From Rostrohypoxylon terebratum (taxonomy: Eukaryota > Ascomycota > Sordariomycetes > Xylariales > Hypoxylaceae): a stretch of 64,000 bases of DNA. The stretch is taken from positions 930,001 to 994,000 of the forward strand of contig MU385856.1 in NCBI GenBank assembly GCA_022497145.1. The letters are read 5' to 3'. The translations under genes were made by a program, and so were the position numbers. Of the stretch, positions 22,887-32,367 are shown piece after piece (position 1 is the stretch's first letter; every line of letters starts with the position of its first letter). The notes under the pieces are model-generated. The model did not search any database. It was not told the DNA's origin and worked only from the letters and a program-made list of their open reading frames with translations.

Positions 22887-24293
22887 TTGGATGCCGTCGA
22901 GGTTTCATCGCACGGCGGCTTCTGTTGTAATACCATGGTGGACACGATGGCCAGGCCACCGGATTCATGGGCCCCGGGCCCTTATGCTCCGCGACACGCT
23001 TCCTACTATCCTCAGGAACAACCCCAGGAAGTGCGTCTACCTCCACTTCCCAACCTAGTGACCGGGCCACGCACCAGTCAAGGGCCGCCCCCTAGACAGC
23101 ACCCGTCGACTTATAACCAAAATTCCCATGAGGGTTCTTATGCGTCCTCTTCGCCCGTTTACCACAGTCCACAGCAATCAATTCCAGGCCCTGAATCCCA
23201 CGCTGCGGTATCAAGTCCTTATACCAGACAACCGGTCGATGTAGGTAGTCGTTTTCGTCCTACGCAATCGCCGAACGTAGGTGGGCGAGCCGGAGAGCCG
23301 CCAGAATTTATTCGTCAACCGAGAGGCGAACCATCGAGCTCTATGCCGGCCCCTAGACTTCTATTGCAGCCAAGACAAATCGCAGGATCCCCTCCTCCTC
23401 AGCAGCAGCACTATCCAGATATTCAACCGGTCAGGCCTACTACTGAATACAGATACCAAGAAGCCCGCCCTCAGCCATCACCGCAAGCAATAACCGCTCC
23501 TCAGGTGGCATGGCAGCCTCAGCCCGAAATTCGTGCTCCAGAACGGATGAAGATATCGGAGATAATTAATGTCCCCAAAACGGGGGAGTCGGGTTCCTCA
23601 AAGGCGCCGGAACGCAGGAAGGCCCCCGCTGCAGCGTCTTCGACATATAAGTTAAAGGTTCGCCAGCAGCCAGTCGCCGCGAGGTCATGCGGGTTCGGTG
23701 AAAGGGATCGTAGGGTTATTGATCCCCCACCAATAGTTCAGGTCTTTATCGAAGATCCAAAGGCATCGCGGGATGAGATTCGGGCTCAGCTAAAATTTCG
23801 GTTTTCTGTTATGCATTGTACAATCTGGAACGAGACGGGCGATCAGGATTGCTCAGGTATGCCCGACGACTTTCGCCAGCAGCGAAGGTTGATGGGAACG
23901 ATAGTATCATCTCCCTTCGTAGGATTTGACGAAAAGAACGAGGAAGGATGTTTTTTCTGTTTCCCCGATTTGTCCTGCCGAACGCCTGGCACTTTTCGGT
24001 TGAGGTTTAGTTTGGTGGTCTTGGATCCAAACTCGGTCCCCGGATCTAAGACCCCAGTGTGCGCTGTGGCTATGAGCGAGGTATTTACAGTCTATAATGC
24101 CAAGGACTTCCCGGGTATGCGAGCAAGTACAGCATTGACTAAGCGGTTGAAAGAGCAAGGGTGTCTCATCTCTATCAAGAAGGGCAACGAAAGAAATCAT
24201 ACGCGTGAGGATAGCGAGGATGATGAGGAAGAAGAAGAGGAGGGCGGTGGGGCTTCGGCATCACGACGGGCGAAACGACCTAGGAAAACATGA
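22887..24293 (+). CDS. velC: Velvet-family regulator VelC
   Basis: A single-exon protein of 468 aa. If the in-frame ATG at 22935 is used, which has a much better ACCATGG context, it is 452 aa. The N-terminal half is a Pro/Gln/Ser-rich disordered region. The velvet domain spans about residues 252-438: YKLKVRQQP, CGFGERDRRVIDPPPIVQ, SGMPDDFRQQRRLMGT, GCFFCFPDLSCRTPGTFRL, and YNAKDFPGM, then LTKRLKEQGCLISIKKG. An uninterrupted velvet domain near the C-terminus, with the GFGERDRR and CFFCFPDLSCR signatures, matches VelC rather than VosA (N-terminal domain) or VelB (domain split by an insert). An acidic run and a basic RRAKRPRKT tail, likely an NLS, close the protein. Velvet proteins are nuclear DNA-binding regulators of sporulation and secondary metabolism. 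No other velvet gene is in the window. Confidence 0.93.
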   Translation: MDAVEVSSHGGFCCNTMVDTMARPPDSWAPGPYAPRHASYYPQEQPQEVRLPPLPNLVTGPRTSQGPPPRQHPSTYNQNSHEGSYASSSPVYHSPQQSIPGPESHAAVSSPYTRQPVDVGSRFRPTQSPNVGGRAGEPPEFIRQPRGEPSSSMPAPRLLLQPRQIAGSPPPQQQHYPDIQPVRPTTEYRYQEARPQPSPQAITAPQVAWQPQPEIRAPERMKISEIINVPKTGESGSSKAPERRKAPAAASSTYKLKVRQQPVAARSCGFGERDRRVIDPPPIVQVFIEDPKASRDEIRAQLKFRFSVMHCTIWNETGDQDCSGMPDDFRQQRRLMGTIVSSPFVGFDEKNEEGCFFCFPDLSCRTPGTFRLRFSLVVLDPNSVPGSKTPVCAVAMSEVFTVYNAKDFPGMRASTALTKRLKEQGCLISIKKGNERNHTREDSEDDEEEEEEGGGASASRRAKRPRKT

Positions 24294-25781
24294 CATTTCC
24301 CTGCTAATTTTTGCTTTGCACTCAAAAATTCAGATGGTGCGATGACCTACATTATGACGACGTCTTACGGCTTACGAAAGATGGAGTAACGTGGCGGTTC
24401 CTTAACGGCGTAATGCTACCTGCAAGCTTGGACATGGCGGCTTATACGGAAAATCGCGAAGGGAATATACAGCATTTCACATAGAGATGGACGAAATGGA
24501 TACACATAGAAATGGTATTCACTTTCTTTCGGCGAAGCAACACCGGAGTTGGTACGGAAACAGGAATTGCTAGAGGGAACGACGGGCTGTGGGAATTATC
24601 GACATTGGACGGCATGGAAGAGGTCCTAGAATTGCTTATGGGATACCCCGTATAGGCTTCTGGGTTTTCTCTTGGGCGAGTATGGAAGTTATGGATGTTT
24701 TGGAATTTACGGCTGGATCTATGGATTGTTTGGGGTTTGGAGGGGGCATGTGGACGTGAAAGTGAAAGTGAAAGCGGACGTATGGACCGGAATGATTCCC
24801 CGTTCAGCACTGTTGATCCAACTTGATCAAATGGATTGGATATTGGATGTATTCAGGATGTATCACAGAATTATTGTATCCTCTGTCACTAGGTATTTGT
24901 TGTCTAGGTAAACTCCCAAACCACGAAAGTATGTATTGAGAACAGGAGTTTCAATACTCAATATACAAGCACTGTGTGATTGGATAAGCTGGTGCTCTCA
25001 TGTGTTTCCTTTAAGCGACTGTGACGATTGTGACATAAAAAGGGGTAGGATTGGATGTCCCTTACTGGTGAGATTCATCCAAGGACACGACAAACAATCA
25101 ATTCTTCTACATGGTTCTTTGTCCAGCACCATGACATCAAATCTATAATGAGCATTATATTGATACATTATATTATATTTCATTATAGATATTTTCAGTG
25201 ACTATAGACAATCAATTGACAATCATTGAATTGATCTATTAATATGGATCCATGTGTTTTTTTTGTTTTTTGTTTTTTGTTTTTTGGTGATAGAAAATGC
25301 CAAGATTACTAAATTCTTAGCTTGCCTAGGCAGGTTTAGCTCCCAACAAGCTTATCTTGTGATCCACTACGGAGTAATTGTGAATACTAGATATGGACTA
25401 GTCCCACTCAAGCACTCAAGGTCCCAGTAGTCTAAGTCAGCCACAGCGTTAAAAAAAAAAAGGTACTACTACGAAGTACATACCTACCTAGTATACTATA
25501 GGTAATACAGAAGGTACACAGCGCCGACCGGAGCTGCCCCAAAGAAAAAGTCGGGCGGAAAATCCCAACGTTGAATTTTTGAGTGACTTTTCAAGACTTT
25601 TCCGTTCCGGAGCTCTCCACTTTAACAATTTCCCAAATCCAATTCCCAATTCCTAATTCACAATTCATATCACAGTAGAGAGAGAGAGAGAGAGAGAGAG
25701 AGTTGAGCTTCAACGATAATATCTCATTTCAATATCTCCTCTCTCACTTTCCCCCACCTCCTTAGGGACTAGGATTTCACC
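24294..25781. other. Intergenic between velC and pda1
   Basis: 1.5 kb with the velC 3' UTR, AT-rich DNA with a T6-8G array at about 25256-25290, and the pda1 promoter. A minus-strand frame at 24442-24810 is rich in Ser/Pro but has no domain. Nothing else was seen. Confidence 0.5.
25675..25704. repeat. (GA)n microsatellite in the pda1 leader
   Basis: About 15 consecutive AG/GA dinucleotides lie roughly 80 bp upstream of the pda1 start codon. A pyrimidine-rich CTCCTCTCTCACTTTCCCCC stretch follows, typical of a fungal core promoter or leader. Confidence 0.85.
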
Positions 25782-27220
25782 ATGTTCTCGCGTGCTCTGC
25801 GAGTCCCCAGAGCAGCGGCGCCTTTGGCGCGTGCCAGAGCTGCTAGACCTATCGTCGTCGCACCTTTTCGTTCCGTCACCACAAACGCTGCTACCTCGCA
25901 TGCTGATAAGAACGCCGTTCCCGATGCCGACGACAAGCACTTCCAGGTCACCCTAAGCGACGAGAGCTTCGAGACCTACGAGCTTGACCCGCCCTCGTAT
26001 ACTCTCGACGTCACGAAGAAGGAGCTCCGACAGATGTATTACGACATGGTTGTTGTCCGGTAAGCACAATGCAATGGTTGGCAAACGAGCTCGAGCCCGT
26101 CCCTGCCCTCTCGCCCTCTCGCTTTCTCGCCTTCTCGCCTTCTCGGCCGAGTCGCGTTTGCTAACGTGGGCCTTGCATAATTATAGACAGATGGAGATGG
26201 CTGCTGATAGGTTATACAAAGAGAAGAAGATCCGGGGTTTCTGTCATTTGTCTACTGGCCAAGAAGCCGTCGCCATTGGTATCGAGCACGCGTTGACTAA
26301 GGAGGATGACATTATCACCGCTTACCGATGCCACGGTTTTGCCCTGATGCGAGGAGGTACCGTCCGATCTATTATCGGCGAACTCCTCGGCCGACGTGAG
26401 GGTATCGCTTACGGCAAGGGCGGCTCCATGCACATGTTCACCAAGGGCTTCTATGGCGGTAACGGTATCGTCGGTGCTCAGGTCCCCGTCGGTGCTGGCT
26501 TAGCTTTCGCACACAAGTACACCAATAAACCAAGAGCTACCGTCATCCTCTACGGTGATGGCGCCAGCAACCAAGGCCAGGTCTTCGAGGCTTTCAACAT
26601 GGCTAAGCTCTGGAACTTGCCTGCCCTTTTCGGTTGTGAAAGTACGTGCTTTACGGGACTATTGTTCACTTTTCACTATCGTGGTCGTTGCTAACACAAT
26701 CAACTCAGACAACAAGTACGGTATGGGTACGGCTGCTGCTCGATCTTCCGCTCTTACCGACTACTACAAGCGTGGCCAGTACATCCCTGGTCTCAAGGTA
26801 AACGGAATGGACGTTCTCGCGGTTAAGGCTGCTGTTAAGTACGGTAAGGAGTGGACCGTCGCCGGTAACGGACCTCTTGTTCTTGAATACGTCACCTACA
26901 GATATGGCGGTCACTCTATGTCTGACCCTGGTACCACGTACCGAACCCGAGAGGAGATTCAGCGCATGCGTTCTACCAACGATCCCATCGCCGGCCTTAA
27001 GCAGAAGATACTCGACTGGGAGGTCTGCACCGAGGATGAGCTGAAGGCGATCGACAAGGAGGCCCGCAAGCACGTCAACGACGAGGTTGCTATCGCCGAG
27101 GCCATGCCCGTCCCAGAGAACACACCCAAGATTCTGTATGAGGATATCTACGTCAAGGGCAGTGAACCCCAGTTTATGCGGGGCCGAACACCGGACGAGA
27201 ACTTCTACTACAACGCTTAA
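25782..27220 (+). CDS. pda1: Pyruvate dehydrogenase E1 component, alpha subunit
   Basis: Three exons: 25782-26059, 26187-26641 and 26709-27220, with introns of 127 and 67 bp, giving 414 aa, the usual fungal length. The first 30 or so residues (MFSRALRVPRAAAPLARARA) form a mitochondrial presequence. The E1-alpha fold follows: LRQMYYDMVVVR|QMEMAADRLYKE, GFCHLSTGQEAVAIG, GKGGSMHMF, and the thiamine-diphosphate motif GDGASNQGQVFEAFNMA...NN. The regulatory phosphorylation loop is YRYGGHSMSDPGTTYRT. With E1-beta it decarboxylates pyruvate and transfers acetyl groups to E2 in the mitochondrial matrix complex. The second intron falls within the CENNKYGMGT motif. The prephenate dehydratase gene lies tail-to-tail downstream. 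Confidence 0.97.
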
Positions 27221-28030
27221 ATGCCTACCTATGTGGGTAATTTTACCGGTATGAGGACAACGAAACGACGTCTAGCGTCTCTGATGTCATGACGACAGAC
27301 AAAACCCTGTAAAATAAAATACATAGAGCGGGCTGGGCTGGGGGTTGGAGTAATTCGAGTGTTAGATACGCATGCATCATCATTATTGTTTTAACTACTC
27401 CCGATCATCAACGTACAGAATCTCTCCCCCCGTATATTTGTGCAACTAGTCCTGTCTAGTCTGGTCCGGCCTGACGGCTTTGGGAGAAATAGAAGAGCGG
27501 TGATACCATGCAAAGTTCCTTGACATACGCTTCTTGGTTTGCTAAGTGATTTGGTCACTGTGGTAAAATCAGATTCCGTAGTTAGCACTTTAAACGTTTA
27601 ATCGTGGCTACCTATCGATCCATGTTTGTGTAGGTACCTAGTCTTTTCCTAGTGGATTTATCAACAGGTATCAGTTTACTCATCATACCGAAAATAACGG
27701 ACCAAGTGTCGTTTCACATGTCTTGTTATACTCTAATTATTAATTCGACATGCTTGGTATGCATATGGCTATATTGAGAGCGATAGAATAGGTACTTAAT
27801 CAGGTAGTCTATTTTGTCTTAGAGCTAATATAATAATAGATAGCTATAGTAACCTCTAGTTTCGCAATCGAAGGCTTCCAGGCGTCTAAATCTCGAGACA
27901 TGTATTCTTGACTCCCGCTCTTCTCCCACTTTTAGTTCCGTTTGCCGCGGTTCCTATACACATATCCTCGGAATCATTGATTTCAATATTTTCCAAAACC
28001 TCTTTTCTCCCATCACACTGCGGTGAGAAA
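27221..28030. other. Convergent 3' intergenic region
   Basis: 810 bp between pda1 and the prephenate dehydratase gene, which converge. It is AT-rich and contains both 3' UTRs (AATAAAATA-type words near 27310). No exon was seen. Confidence 0.5.
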
Positions 28031-29376
28031 TCACCGCATGCTATCCCAGCTCCCTAGCCACCTCGAGCTCCTCGCGACCTTGGCCACGCTCTGCAGGGTT
28101 TCGCTGACGCGGCCTTCGGGGTCGCGGAACCGGTGGCCCTCGAACTCGACGAAGACGACGTACTGGAAGGGCTCAGCGAGGCTGGGCCGGCTCTGGATAC
28201 TGGTGAGGTTGAGGCGCGCGCGGCGGAAGCACTCGAGCACGTCGGCGAGGGCGCCGGGGGAGCGGTGCGGGACGGTGAAGGAGGCGAGGGATTTGGTCTG
28301 CGAGTAGACGTCCGGGTCCAACTTCTCTCCCTCTCCCTCTCCCCCTCCCCCCATTTCTGCTTGCGCTTCCCCTTCCCCACCCGCCCTCTTCCCCTTCCCC
28401 GCCGTTCTCCTCCTCGCATCCAGCACATCCCGCAAAGCGCTCTCATCCTCCCTCACGCCATCCCGTCTCCGCCTCAACACGAAGAACCTCGTCGTGTTGT
28501 CCTTCCGGTCCTCGATATCCCTCGCCAGGAAGTCGAGCCCGACGAGTTTCGCGGCGGCGGCGCTGGACACGGCGGCGCTCTGGCCGCTCTCGTCCGCGGC
28601 CGCGAGCTCGGCGGCGCGGCTCGTGGAGCTCACGTCCACGGTCTCGACGCCGCGCAGGTGGTCCCGCAGGAACCTGGCGCATTGGCCGAAGGCCTGGGGG
28701 TGGCTGTATACGCGCTTTATGTGGCTGAATTCAAACCCGCCTTGCCCCTCCTCCTCCTCCTCCACTGTCTTCCCCTGGCCATCTCGGGGCTGCGAAGGGG
28801 GGAGGTGCCCGAGCAGGCAGTGGTGCACGTCGAGGTAGATCTCGGCGCACGCGCACAAGTCCGGGTACTCGCCGCCGCGGTCGGCGAATAGGTCTAGGGT
28901 GAAGACCACGGACCCGTTGGAGGAGTTCTCAAAGGGCACGACGCCGTACGTTGTGCGACCGGATTGGGTCGTTTCGAAGATGTCTTGGAAAGGTTGTTAG
29001 TAATTTATTCGATTTCAGATTTAGGATGTCACGGTTGAATTTCACAAATATTATTTGTCCCTTTCGCCTTTTAATTACTACCAAAATATGAGTGAAAATG
29101 TGAAGAGTTACCTTTGATATTCTCGACAGGTATTAAGTCAAATTTGTCTGTGGGGAAAGTGTCTAGGGTAGCCTATTTGGATAGAATATTCATGATCATC
29201 AGCTTTGAAGATGTGTTGGTTTTGTCGGCTGCTAAAGTCCGAGTTCATAGGTATCGTACCTGGTGTGTATAAGAGGAGACGGGGCCAAGGAAACACACGG
29301 TAGGCTTCGTCTTAGCTTCCGGCGCCACAGCTCGCAAGCCATTTTGCTGCTGCTGCTGCTGCTGCTCTGTCCCCAT
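28031..29376 (-). CDS. pha2: Prephenate dehydratase
   Basis: Three exons: 29260-29376, 29112-29172 and 28031-28983, with introns of 87 bp (29173-29259) and 128 bp (28984-29111), giving 376 aa. Exon 1 opens with MGTE and seven Gln, then reaches VCFLGPVSSYTHQ, the FLGP-x-x-SYTH substrate-site motif. Later come VPFENSSNGSVVFTLD, IKRVYSHPQAFGQC, and the DNTTRFFVL catalytic TRF motif. A C-terminal ACT domain follows (FTVPHRSPGALADVLECF, LTSIQSRPS), the site of phenylalanine feedback. The enzyme converts prephenate to phenylpyruvate in Phe synthesis. Odd points are the poly-Gln start, a poly-Glu insert in the catalytic domain, and a Gly/Glu-rich linker before the ACT domain. The last exon is far more GC-rich than its neighbours, which also creates a long antisense open frame. 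Confidence 0.95.
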
Positions 29377-30293
29377 TCCGACGTCCGATTCTCCGGTATC
29401 CCAGTTGCTAAGCCTATACCTTTTTGTTCATTCAAAGTGATGTGGAAGGAGGCTCATAGGGTTCTTCCATTAAAGGGAGGAAGCTTAGGTTATTATAGGT
29501 GCGAGTCTCCCTTTGTCACCTTAGTCACCTTAGCTCACCTACATTAGTATAAGAGCTTTTATAAACTAACTCTGGAACATGCAACACTAGGTAAGTTCAT
29601 AAGTCGCAAGAAAAGAAAAGAAAAGGGGGGGCAGGGAATGGGAAAAGGGCGTGCCGACGAACTATAATTCTCCGATTCAGATTTTTCGTTACATTTCCCG
29701 GGGGCCGACCCGAAGACGGACGCTACCTCGCTCAACTAGCACCTAATAATAAGGTGCCGCTCGATCTAATTGGCTAGCCATGACAATTGGCGGGTCGTAG
29801 GGCGGGCGGTATTTGTCACTATATGCAGTGGCATGCCATTATAATTCAAGATGGGTATCACATACAATAGCAACTCAACTTGAACACCTCATACCCTTAA
29901 AGAGCGACTGTTTTTCTATTGCTATCTAAGAGGTTCCGCAGAAACCGTAAACGAGTGTAATGAGTGGTTCTCCACTACGAAAATCATGTGTATGTGTGTC
30001 AAATGCTCTGATTCCCCGAACGCACCGCAGATCCGGAGGTTGACGATTCAGAGCCACAAGAAGCAGACTGAAACCATTGCGTCGACGGATTTGTGAGTAG
30101 TACAAACTTCTTGAATCACGCACGACTAGGTACTTAAAGGACGAAGCTCTATGACGTAGGCAGGCCCAACGCTTCCGGACTTTTGGTAGACCCCCGGGTA
30201 TAGCATCTGTGTGTATTGTGTTAGTCCCTGCTGGCGGCACGTGATGGTTGATGGCTGATGATATCGCACCTCCTTTTCATGCCATAAGTCAAC
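29377..30293. other. Intergenic upstream of prephenate dehydratase
   Basis: 900 bp separating the dehydratase promoter from the tail of the eRF1 locus. It has an AAAAGAAAAG purine tract near 29610 and no supported exon. A minus-strand frame at 29926-30240 shows nothing recognisable. Confidence 0.45.
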
Positions 30294-30721
30294 TCAAGCC
30301 GTCATCATAGAGCGAAGCGGGCTAGGTGTCGCGACCTGTCCAGCCGTGTGCTCGGAATTCGCCGGGCCAGACTTCATCAGACGTCGCTGTGCGAACGAAG
30401 CCGCCGTCGGTTTTCGCGCAGGTCCGGAGACCGACGCCGGCGTGGGCGCGGGAGGCTGCGGCAGCGGACGCTCCGATTCTTTCACGACAAATGCCTGCTT
30501 AGACGAGACTGCTTGAGCTTCCCCCTCGTCGCCGACGAGGGATTCCTCAAACTATACACACGTCAACGTCAGCAACAACTTTACAGAATTTAGAAATGTG
30601 ACTGTAAAATATGGTATTTTCTTTCTTTCTTCTTTTGTTCGTTAAATCTATTGGGATATGCCCAAGGGATTACCCAACAGGAATTTGAGGACTGTGCTAG
30701 GGAACTTTGAGTTCATACCTG
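30294..30721 (-). other. Candidate spliced readthrough extension of eRF1
   Basis: After the eRF1 TGA, the sequence CAG is followed by a GTATGA donor. A 167-bp intron (30552-30718), with a GCTGAC branch site about 20 nt before its TAG acceptor, ends at 30552. The next exon (30294-30551) is open for 85 codons to a TGA, in the same frame as eRF1. Its product starts FEESLVGDEGEAQAVSS and becomes Pro/Ala/Ser-rich, ending PSPLRSMMTA. It is not a recognised domain. It would be translated only if UGA is decoded as sense. The alternatives are that it is simply a spliced 3' UTR with a chance open frame, or the last exon of a separate gene whose first exon I could not find. Confidence 0.5.
30552..30718 (-). 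other. Predicted 3' intron immediately after the eRF1 stop
   Basis: Donor CAG|GTATGA begins 3 nt after the UGA. The intron carries a GCTGAC branch-site match and ends GTGTATAG|TTT. Splicing changes the post-stop context from UGA-CAG-GUA to UGA-CAG-UUU. Confidence 0.5.
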
Positions 30722-32367
30722 TCAATCGTCATAGTAGTCGTCATCGTCATCCACTTCGGCTAGCTGCTCGAAGTTCACCTTGTAGCGGAGAATGCCGCCA
30801 ACTCCACCGAATCCCTTCACGAATTGGTTGCCTTCGGTCGATCTATCCGATACAAATTCTAAATTTGTTCCGAAGTCTTTGTAATGCTCCGCAATCCATT
30901 CGAGGAATGAATCCTGAGCAACTACCTCCATCTCTTGGCCACTCTCCTTGTCCATAAATTTAGATCGATCGCCAATCTCGTCTTGCTTAGTGGTATGGAG
31001 AATGATCTCGGAGCCATTGCTGTCCTTCAGAACCCATCGAGTGATCTCGAGATTCTCGAAGACGATCAAAGTCTCCACCGCGCCAAGCTCCAGGGCCTTG
31101 AGAGTATCCTCAATACCGTAGCAAACTTTGCCAGTGTCTTGGCTAATCTCTTCGAAGTACTTGCCAATGAGCTTCTTCTCCTGGATAAACTTGACATTTC
31201 CTAGAGTCTCGGAAGACAACTCGATGGCCTGGTTAAACCCGTTCTCGCCGCCGTAGGACACATCGACGACCTTGATAACCTTGGTTTGGAGTCGGTTGTC
31301 GAACATGTCGGAGGCGTTGAGATCGTTCTTGAAATCGGCAGAACCAGCAAGGATGATACCAGCAACGTTGACCTTGTCGTTGGTGATGAAGTTTTGGACA
31401 GCCAACTCGGCAACTTTACGGACGTAGTTGTGGCGCTTCTCCTCTCGTAGACGGGCGAAACGAAGGGCGGACTGACCACCACGACCGTGCTTCTTGGGTA
31501 AGTCGACAGAGAACTTGTGGACGACATCACGGGTGTTTCCGCTGAGAGTACCGAAGAGAGCACCGTTACCATCCATGACGATGAAGCCGAACTTCTGATC
31601 GGACTCTAGTAGTTCGGCTAAAGCTTCGGTGTGGAACTTGTTGTCGCAAAGGTACAGAGAGGTGTTGATGGGCTTGAAGGGCTCGAAGTCGATGTTGACC
31701 TTTCGCTCCTTTCCTTCGGAGGTCAAGATTTCACCACAGTACACGACAAGGCCATTGGGAGGAACTTTGTTGTAGAGCTTGAGTCGCTGCTGGGTGGAGG
31801 TGATGGCTGAAAGCACGGACTGTCGATTGACTCGGGATTTAATGTTGGAGGCAGTACCCTATTATCGACGGTCAGCTTACTGGTTGCTTGCGAAAATGTG
31901 GAATAGCGGAGAGAAGAAGCCACATACGTATTCTTCAGCCAACATCTTCGCAGCACGCGAGATCTGATCCTTGGGAGCTGTGCTCATGTTTTAGTATATC
32001 GCATTTCGCATTTCGCATTTAACCATTTTTAAAAAAATAAAAATTCCATCACATGGAATTTTAAAGCGGGGGAGGGGTAAATTGCATACGGATAATCAAG
32101 GAAATCATAGATGTGCCATTTCCTCTAGCAGCCTCAAGGCGTTTAATGAGCTTCTTCACCTTCCATATCTCGATCTGCAAGTGCGAAAAGTTGTTAGAAA
32201 TATATTGACGGCATTTGTTGTGATGTGGCTAGCTTGCAGAGGGGAAGGTGTTGTAGTAGTGTTGTAGTGTTGTAGGTATTAGAGGTTTTGCGACGTGGTA
32301 AAAAGTTGCCCTATGACGATTGAAGACTTACGTTCTTCTCAGCCTCGGTCGCCTGAGCGTCACTCAT
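30722..32367 (-). CDS. sup45: Eukaryotic peptide chain release factor eRF1
   Basis: Four exons: 32332-32367, 32090-32174, 31928-31977 and 30722-31858. The introns are 157, 112 and 69 bp, giving 435 aa, the normal eRF1 length. The start is MSDAQATEAEKN with A at -3. Stop-codon recognition motifs TASNIKS and YLCDNKF (YxCxxxF) and the peptidyl-tRNA hydrolysis motif HGRGGQSALRF are all intact. The protein ends in an acidic eRF3-binding tail. It decodes all three stops in the ribosomal A site and triggers peptide release together with eRF3. Its own stop is UGA followed by C, a weak termination context, with a predicted intron 3 nt further on. Three small 5' exons carry the N-domain, a common fungal arrangement. 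Confidence 0.97.

Noticed and set aside
22819..23058. Frame overlapping the velC start, considered as an upstream ORF
   Set aside because: It begins with TTG, not ATG, and is out of frame with velC; no reason to think it is translated.
24442..24810. 122-aa minus-strand frame downstream of velC
   Set aside because: Ser/Pro/His-rich low-complexity frame in the 3' flank of velC without any motif.
28133..28891. 252-aa plus-strand open frame
   Set aside because: Antisense to the prephenate dehydratase exon, explained by its high GC content (few stops). The minus strand has clear enzyme motifs.
22887..29376. Possible secondary-metabolite cluster around velC
   Set aside because: Neighbours are pyruvate dehydrogenase and prephenate dehydratase, both primary metabolism; no PKS, NRPS, terpene synthase, transporter or tailoring enzyme is present.
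30348..30593. Arg-rich plus-strand frame opposite the eRF1 extension exon
   Set aside because: Antisense of the Pro/Ala/Ser-rich exon; Arg-rich composition is the expected shadow.
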